A stretch of DNA of 64,000 nt from contig NZ_NMUL01000022.1 of assembly GCF_002234595.1 (NCBI RefSeq), positions 104,913-168,912 on the forward strand, read 5' to 3'. Shown here in pieces: positions 60,037 to 64,000 of the stretch. The first letter of the stretch is position 1, and each line of letters opens with the position of its first letter. The stretch is from Amycolatopsis vastitatis. GTDB lineage: Bacteria > Actinomycetota > Actinomycetes > Mycobacteriales > Pseudonocardiaceae. A program made the translations under genes and the position numbers. Under the pieces are notes generated by a model. It was not told where the DNA came from. It saw only the letters and a program-made list of their open reading frames with translations, and searched no databases.

Positions 60037-60642
60037 ATGAGCCCCGCCGCCACCCTCGGCACGGTGCTGCTGGCCTACCTCCCGGCCGCGGTCTCGCCCG
60101 GCCCCAACTTCGTCCTCATCGCGCACACCGCCGCGGCCGGAACCCGCCGGGCCGCGGTCGCCGTGGCGCTCGGCGTCGTCGCCGCGGGCGGGCTGCTGGC
60201 CGCGGTCGCCGTCTTCGGGCTGGGCACCCTCCTGGCACGCGAACCGTGGCTGGCCACCACCCTCCGCATCGTCTGCGGCGCCTACCTGGCCTGGCTCGGC
60301 ATCCGCCTGTGGTGGACCGCCCGAGCCGCGGAAACCGCTCCACCCGACACTCACGGCAACGCATTCCGCCGCGGCGTCCTCAGCAACCTGACCAACCCCA
60401 AAGCCGCGGCCTTCTTCGGCAGCGTCCTCACCGCGGCGCTGCCGCCCACCGAACCCACGGCCGTCAAGGCCGCCGCGGTCGGCCTGATCGTCGCCGCCTC
60501 GGCCGCCTGGCACCTGAGCGTCGCCCTCCTGTTCTCCTCCCCCGCCACCCAACGCTGGTACGCCCGCGCGAAACCGGCGCTCAACCGGGTAGTGGGCACG
60601 ATTCTCGTGGTCCTCGGTGTCGTCTTGGCCATAACGCCGTGA
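60037..60642 (+). CDS. LysE/RhtB-family amino acid exporter
   Basis: This 201-residue membrane protein has about six transmembrane helices and the family motifs AAVSPGPNFVLIA near the N-terminus and NLTNPKAAAFFGS in the middle. It probably exports amino acids or derivatives by proton antiport. It starts 91 bp after the NRPS operon on the same strand, so it could be read with it, but that gap and the lack of overlap suggest a separate unit. A stem-loop covers its stop codon. Confidence 0.85.
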   Translation: MSPAATLGTVLLAYLPAAVSPGPNFVLIAHTAAAGTRRAAVAVALGVVAAGGLLAAVAVFGLGTLLAREPWLATTLRIVCGAYLAWLGIRLWWTARAAETAPPDTHGNAFRRGVLSNLTNPKAAAFFGSVLTAALPPTEPTAVKAAAVGLIVAASAAWHLSVALLFSSPATQRWYARAKPALNRVVGTILVVLGVVLAITP

Positions 60643-60674
60643 AGGCCTCCCCGCGCGAGCGAGGAGGCCTTCAC
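60639..60674. terminator. Hairpin covering the lysE stop codon
   Basis: GTGAAGGCCTCC (60639-60650) and GGAGGCCTTCAC (60663-60674) form a perfect 12-bp stem around a 12-nt GC-rich loop. The stop TGA at 60640-60642 lies in the left arm. Placed between convergent genes (stops at 60642 and 60690), it can act as a bidirectional terminator. Confidence 0.7.
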
Positions 60675-60689
60675 CGACGAACCGCGGTA

Positions 60690-63185
60690 CTACCGGACCC
60701 CGCCCGAAGCACGCTGCTTCTGGGCGTGCGCGGACCGGGTGCAGACCTCGCCGACGTCGACCGTCTGGGCGCGGTCGACGAAGACGTCCGCCACGCCGAC
60801 GAGCTTGCCGTTCGGCGACGAGCAGGTCAGCTGGTAGGCCTCCTTCGTCCCGTAGGTCGGCGGGATCGGCGACGCGAACGACACGTCACCGATCCAGTCG
60901 TCGGGGACGTTCGGGTCGGTCTGGTCGTAGTTGACCACCACGGCCTTGTAGTCGCCGGCCGGCGGGTCGAACAGCACGGCGTGCTCGGACGTCGTGCCGC
61001 CGTTCGCCGACGAGGTGACCAGGTTGCCCGCCGAGTCGTAGACGTACAGGTCCCAGTCGGTCGTGGTGTTCTTCCAGTTGATGTTCACGCTGAACTTCCC
61101 GTTGTCGACCTTCGGCAGGCCGTCGACGTGGAAGGTGAACGACTCCGCCGTCGCGTCCGTCGGGTAGTTCTGGTTGATCGGCGGCACGCCCGCGGGGTTG
61201 GTGACCGCGACGCCCTGCTGGGCCGGGCCCTGCGGGGTGCGCCCGTACCGGCCGGCCACGTACGGCCGCGTCGACGGGTTGACCGACCAGGCGAACCGGC
61301 CGCCGGTGGCGGTGAACTTCGAGTTCAGGTCGTCGGTGTAGTAGATCGGCGGCTTGGTCGAGCCGTCCGGCTGCAGCACCGGCGACGTCGGCGTCTGGAA
61401 CGTCTTGTGCAGCTTGAGCTGGTAGCCCTTGGGCGCCGAGCCGATCAGCGTGGAGTGCTGCTGCGGGTCGGCGGCGTTGCCCAGCATGTCCAGGAACGCC
61501 TGGCGGTTGCCGCCCTTGCCGGCCCCGGTCGCGGGGGCCAGGCCCTCGTACTCGGCCACGACGCTGTCGGCGTAGGGCCCGTGGAAGCCGTTGCCGCCGA
61601 CCTCGATCGTGAAGCCCCAGCCGCCGGTGGCCCAGTACGACCAGTCCTCGGTGGTGCCGGTCGTGTCGTAGAGCGCCCAGCTCGGCTCGCTGGTGTAGCC
61701 GTTGCGCGAGGCCAGCTTGTCGCCGAGGGCCTTGTACTGCGGCTCCTCCAGCGGCGGGCGGACGTCCGCCACGCCCGGCGGGCGCAGCACCAGCGCCGCG
61801 ACGGTGTGCATCGTCAGCAGGTTGGTCACCTGGCGCGAGGCCACGACCGAGCGCACGTTCCGGACCTCGGGCTCGCTGAACGGCGCGGACCCGCGGAAGG
61901 TGTCGCCGCTCCAGGCCAGCTCGGCGCCGTTGCCGCCCCAGAAGCCCGCGTAGTTGCGGTTCGGGTCGGTGCCGCGCAGGCGGCCGCCCGGGTTCGCCTT
62001 GCACACGCCGGTCGCGTACTGCGGCGGCGAGTCGTTGACGTTGCAGTTCTTGCGCTTCATCTCGTAGTCGAACCGGGTGAAGTCGCCCTTGGGCTCGGCC
62101 TCGCGGGAGATCTCGAACCCGTCCGGGTTGATGATCGGCACGACGATGTTGCGCGTCTTGCTCACCAGCGACCGGATGGCGGCGTCGCGCGAGTAGCCGT
62201 TGACCAGCTCGTACGCCCACTCCATGACGTGCTCGCCGGCCGGCCACTCCCGGGCGTGGTGCACGCCCATGGTGAAGTTCACCGGCTTGCCGTCGGTCAG
62301 GTTCTTGACATCGGTGGCGATCTCGACGCCGACGACGTCACGGCCCTCCCACGTCGATTCCGGCATGGTGAACGCCGAAACCAGGCTCGGGTTCTTCCGG
62401 GCCAGCTCCTTCATCTCGTAGTTGTACTCGTAGAGGTGCCGGTAGCTGGTCCGCCCGGACGGCAGCGCCGACGCGGCGGTCTTCGCGGCGTACTGGCGGT
62501 CGGTCTTCGCGTCCTGGACGGACTTGGCCGAGAGGTCGGCCTCGATCACCTTCGACTTGAAGCCGCTGTTCTTGAGCGTCTGGCGGTCGGCGTCCCCGGC
62601 GAGGACGACCTCGACCCCGGTCGCGTCGCCCTTCTCCGTGACGTCGAGGCCGAGGGCGGTCAGCTTGTTCTTGTCGGCGCGCGTGGGCGTCTCGACGCGG
62701 ACGAGCTCCGCGCGCTGCGCCGCCGCGGCAGCGCCGGTCGGCGTGCCCTGCGGAGTCAGCGCCAGGAAGTCGACACCGAGCTGGACCTGGCCCGCCGAGC
62801 CGCCGTACCGGCAGCCCTGGACGACGAGCTCTTGTCCCTTCTTGACGAAGCTCTCGGCGAGTTCGTGGGAACGCAACGCCGTCGAGGCGGCGACCACGGC
62901 GCCCGTGGCCTTGTCGAACACGGCGACGTCCCAGTCGCCCTCAGCACCCTGGACCGCCTTGAGCCGGGCCTGGACGAGACCGTCCACCGTGGACGTCAGC
63001 TCGCGGCGGTCGGCGCCCGACGTCCCCTTGGGCAGCACTTTCGCGAAGCACGAGCGCGCTACCGACTTGTCGGCACGCAGGATGTTCTGCGCCGCGCCCG
63101 CGGTACCGGACGGCAACACGACGAACGTTCCGGCCAGCGCGACGGCCGAAGCCAGCATCACTAGCCGTCTTGGTGAATTCCCCAC
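60690..63185 (-). CDS. Secreted M14 zinc carboxypeptidase
   Basis: This 831-residue precursor has a signal peptide of about 28 residues (Arg-Arg start, hydrophobic core, GTAGAA). A propeptide-like region follows, then an M14 catalytic domain with the zinc motif HHAREWPAGEH (HxxE). PNRNYAGFWGG, a later zinc-binding His (TMHTVAA) and the catalytic Glu in FTIEVGGNGFHG complete it. The C-terminal part holds a beta-sandwich (PPC-like) domain containing NINWKNTTTDWDLYVYDSAGN. It trims C-terminal residues from peptides outside the cell. The GTG at 63185 follows AAGGAGGTC by eight bases; no start further upstream gives a signal peptide. Confidence 0.9.
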   Translation of the reverse strand: MGNSPRRLVMLASAVALAGTFVVLPSGTAGAAQNILRADKSVARSCFAKVLPKGTSGADRRELTSTVDGLVQARLKAVQGAEGDWDVAVFDKATGAVVAASTALRSHELAESFVKKGQELVVQGCRYGGSAGQVQLGVDFLALTPQGTPTGAAAAAQRAELVRVETPTRADKNKLTALGLDVTEKGDATGVEVVLAGDADRQTLKNSGFKSKVIEADLSAKSVQDAKTDRQYAAKTAASALPSGRTSYRHLYEYNYEMKELARKNPSLVSAFTMPESTWEGRDVVGVEIATDVKNLTDGKPVNFTMGVHHAREWPAGEHVMEWAYELVNGYSRDAAIRSLVSKTRNIVVPIINPDGFEISREAEPKGDFTRFDYEMKRKNCNVNDSPPQYATGVCKANPGGRLRGTDPNRNYAGFWGGNGAELAWSGDTFRGSAPFSEPEVRNVRSVVASRQVTNLLTMHTVAALVLRPPGVADVRPPLEEPQYKALGDKLASRNGYTSEPSWALYDTTGTTEDWSYWATGGWGFTIEVGGNGFHGPYADSVVAEYEGLAPATGAGKGGNRQAFLDMLGNAADPQQHSTLIGSAPKGYQLKLHKTFQTPTSPVLQPDGSTKPPIYYTDDLNSKFTATGGRFAWSVNPSTRPYVAGRYGRTPQGPAQQGVAVTNPAGVPPINQNYPTDATAESFTFHVDGLPKVDNGKFSVNINWKNTTTDWDLYVYDSAGNLVTSSANGGTTSEHAVLFDPPAGDYKAVVVNYDQTDPNVPDDWIGDVSFASPIPPTYGTKEAYQLTCSSPNGKLVGVADVFVDRAQTVDVGEVCTRSAHAQKQRASGGVR

Positions 63186-63346
63186 AGGAAAAGACCTCCT
63201 TGACCGTGGCCGGCAGGACGGACCTACCGGTAGCGAGGGACCATAATGGAGGAAATCCGGCCAGGGTAACCGCCGTAAGTTGTACAGGTGGACCACGACG
63301 AAGCCTTTCACCGGGAGTTCAACCACCGGTCGGCTACTGTCGGTCC

Positions 63347-64000
63347 ATGGTCACGGTCTCTGCGCGACGGGTTTCGGCCGCGGTGTCGCTGACGGGTGTC
63401 GCCGCACTGGTGGCCGGTGCCGCGCTGGTGCTGCTGCTGCAGGTCATCCCGCCGACCGACGAAATCAGCGTCACCCGCCGCACGATCAGCGAGTACGGCC
63501 TCTCCGACCACAAGTGGGTCTTCGACCTCGCCGTGGTCCTGGTCGCGCTCGGGTCGGCCGCGGGGCTGGCCGTCCTGGGCCGTCAGCGGCGGCTCCCGGT
63601 GCCCGCGGCCATCCTGGGTACACTGTGGACGGTCGGGCTGCTGGTCATCGTCGCCTTCCCGAAGCCGGACTGGGCGACGGTCTCGCGTGCGGACTTCGGC
63701 GGCACGCTGCACCGGATCGCCAGCGTCGTGGCGTTCGTCGCGCTGCCGCTGGCCGTGCTGGTGGCGGCGCGGACGGCGTTCCCCGCCTCGCCCGGCCGCC
63801 GCCGGCTGGCGCGGGTGCTCGCGATCGCGTCCCTGGGCTGGTTCGCGGTCATCCTGGGCGCGGTCGTGGTGGCCGCGGTGGACGGCGGCCGCTGGTGGAC
63901 GCTCATCCCGCTCGGCCTGGTGGAACGCGGGATGGCGCTCACCGAGCTGGTCGCGCTGGGCGTCCTGCTGGCGCCGATCGGCGAACGATCAAGGCGGGAG
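63347..64000 (+). CDS. DUF998-type membrane protein, right end cut
   Basis: Translation from the ATG at 63347 stays open to the window edge (218 codons, no stop). It has about six hydrophobic segments, with ISEYGLSDHKWVFDL after the first and FGGTLHRIASVVAFVALPLA in the middle. These two signatures, and the helix number, fit the DUF998 family of small membrane proteins of unknown function. It diverges from the carboxypeptidase gene across 161 bp. The ribosome site is weak. Confidence 0.75.
   Translation, partial: MVTVSARRVSAAVSLTGVAALVAGAALVLLLQVIPPTDEISVTRRTISEYGLSDHKWVFDLAVVLVALGSAAGLAVLGRQRRLPVPAAILGTLWTVGLLVIVAFPKPDWATVSRADFGGTLHRIASVVAFVALPLAVLVAARTAFPASPGRRRLARVLAIASLGWFAVILGAVVVAAVDGGRWWTLIPLGLVERGMALTELVALGVLLAPIGERSRRE

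Noticed and set aside
60246..63164. A 972-codon frame antisense to the carboxypeptidase, joined to a shifted frame of the LysE gene
   Set aside because: Low-complexity Arg/Val/Gly-rich sequence; both true genes show clear family motifs in other frames.

Overview
The window is high-GC actinobacterial DNA. Its gene content suggests a steroid-degrading, secondary-metabolite-producing actinomycete of the Pseudonocardiaceae type, probably Amycolatopsis or a close relative. The evidence is codon use with G/C at third positions, many GTG starts, ATGA/GTGA stop-start overlaps, an F420-dependent glucose-6-phosphate dehydrogenase, class III cyclases, PucR regulators and type I PKS/NRPS genes. This taxonomic placement is inference.

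1-7.8 kb: a partial ferredoxin/FAD reductase and an AurF-type diiron oxygenase form one operon. They face a membrane-bound adenylate cyclase across a TGTTAC-type operator. An epoxide-hydrolase-like protein, a zinc alcohol dehydrogenase, a TetR regulator with a CocE hydrolase, and a VOC protein follow.

7.8-22.5 kb: a nearly complete steroid C/D-ring (HIP) degradation locus that parallels the KstR2 regulon of Mycobacterium tuberculosis. fadE33/32/31, an enoyl-CoA hydratase and fadD3 run leftward. fadE30-ipdF-fadA6 run rightward. SDR-SDR-echA20-ipdA-ipdB-ipdC-fgd run leftward. The two promoter regions carry almost identical AGAAC-N2-GTTCT palindromes. An F420-reducing Fgd ends the ipd operon.

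22.5-25.4 kb: a PucR regulator and a TetR regulator diverge around an 8-6-8 palindrome. A secreted cutinase follows and converges, at a perfect 43-bp hairpin, with the next block.

25.4-40.7 kb: a leftward lipid assembly block. In order of transcription it holds an MMPL transporter, an MFS exporter, a fatty acyl-AMP ligase, a 2105-residue Pks13-like PKS, an AccD carboxyltransferase, an antigen-85-like secreted esterase and a secretory lipase. It resembles the fadD32-pks13-accD4 mycolate condensation locus, but the PKS has DH and KR domains in cis. The PKS gene also contains an in-frame palindromic repeat just before the AT domain, and its second carrier domain has lost the phosphopantetheine serine. 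A second PucR gene diverges from this block.

42.4-48.3 kb: a galactose mutarotase behind a perfect LacI-type palindrome, a solute-binding protein without a signal peptide, an aryl-CoA ligase, a membrane protein joining a J-domain to a NERD nuclease-like domain (with a LexA-like box upstream), and a HAD phosphatase.

48.4-59.9 kb: a compact four-gene NRPS operon. It encodes a two-domain glycosyltransferase, an A-T-C protein, a C-A(Ser)-T-TE-MFS fusion in which the thioesterase has a cysteine nucleophile and the exporter is part of the same polypeptide, and an A-T protein. It is one of the two best candidates here for an undescribed system; the Pks13-like block is the other.

60-64 kb: a LysE exporter, a secreted M14 carboxypeptidase and a DUF998-type membrane protein cut by the window edge.
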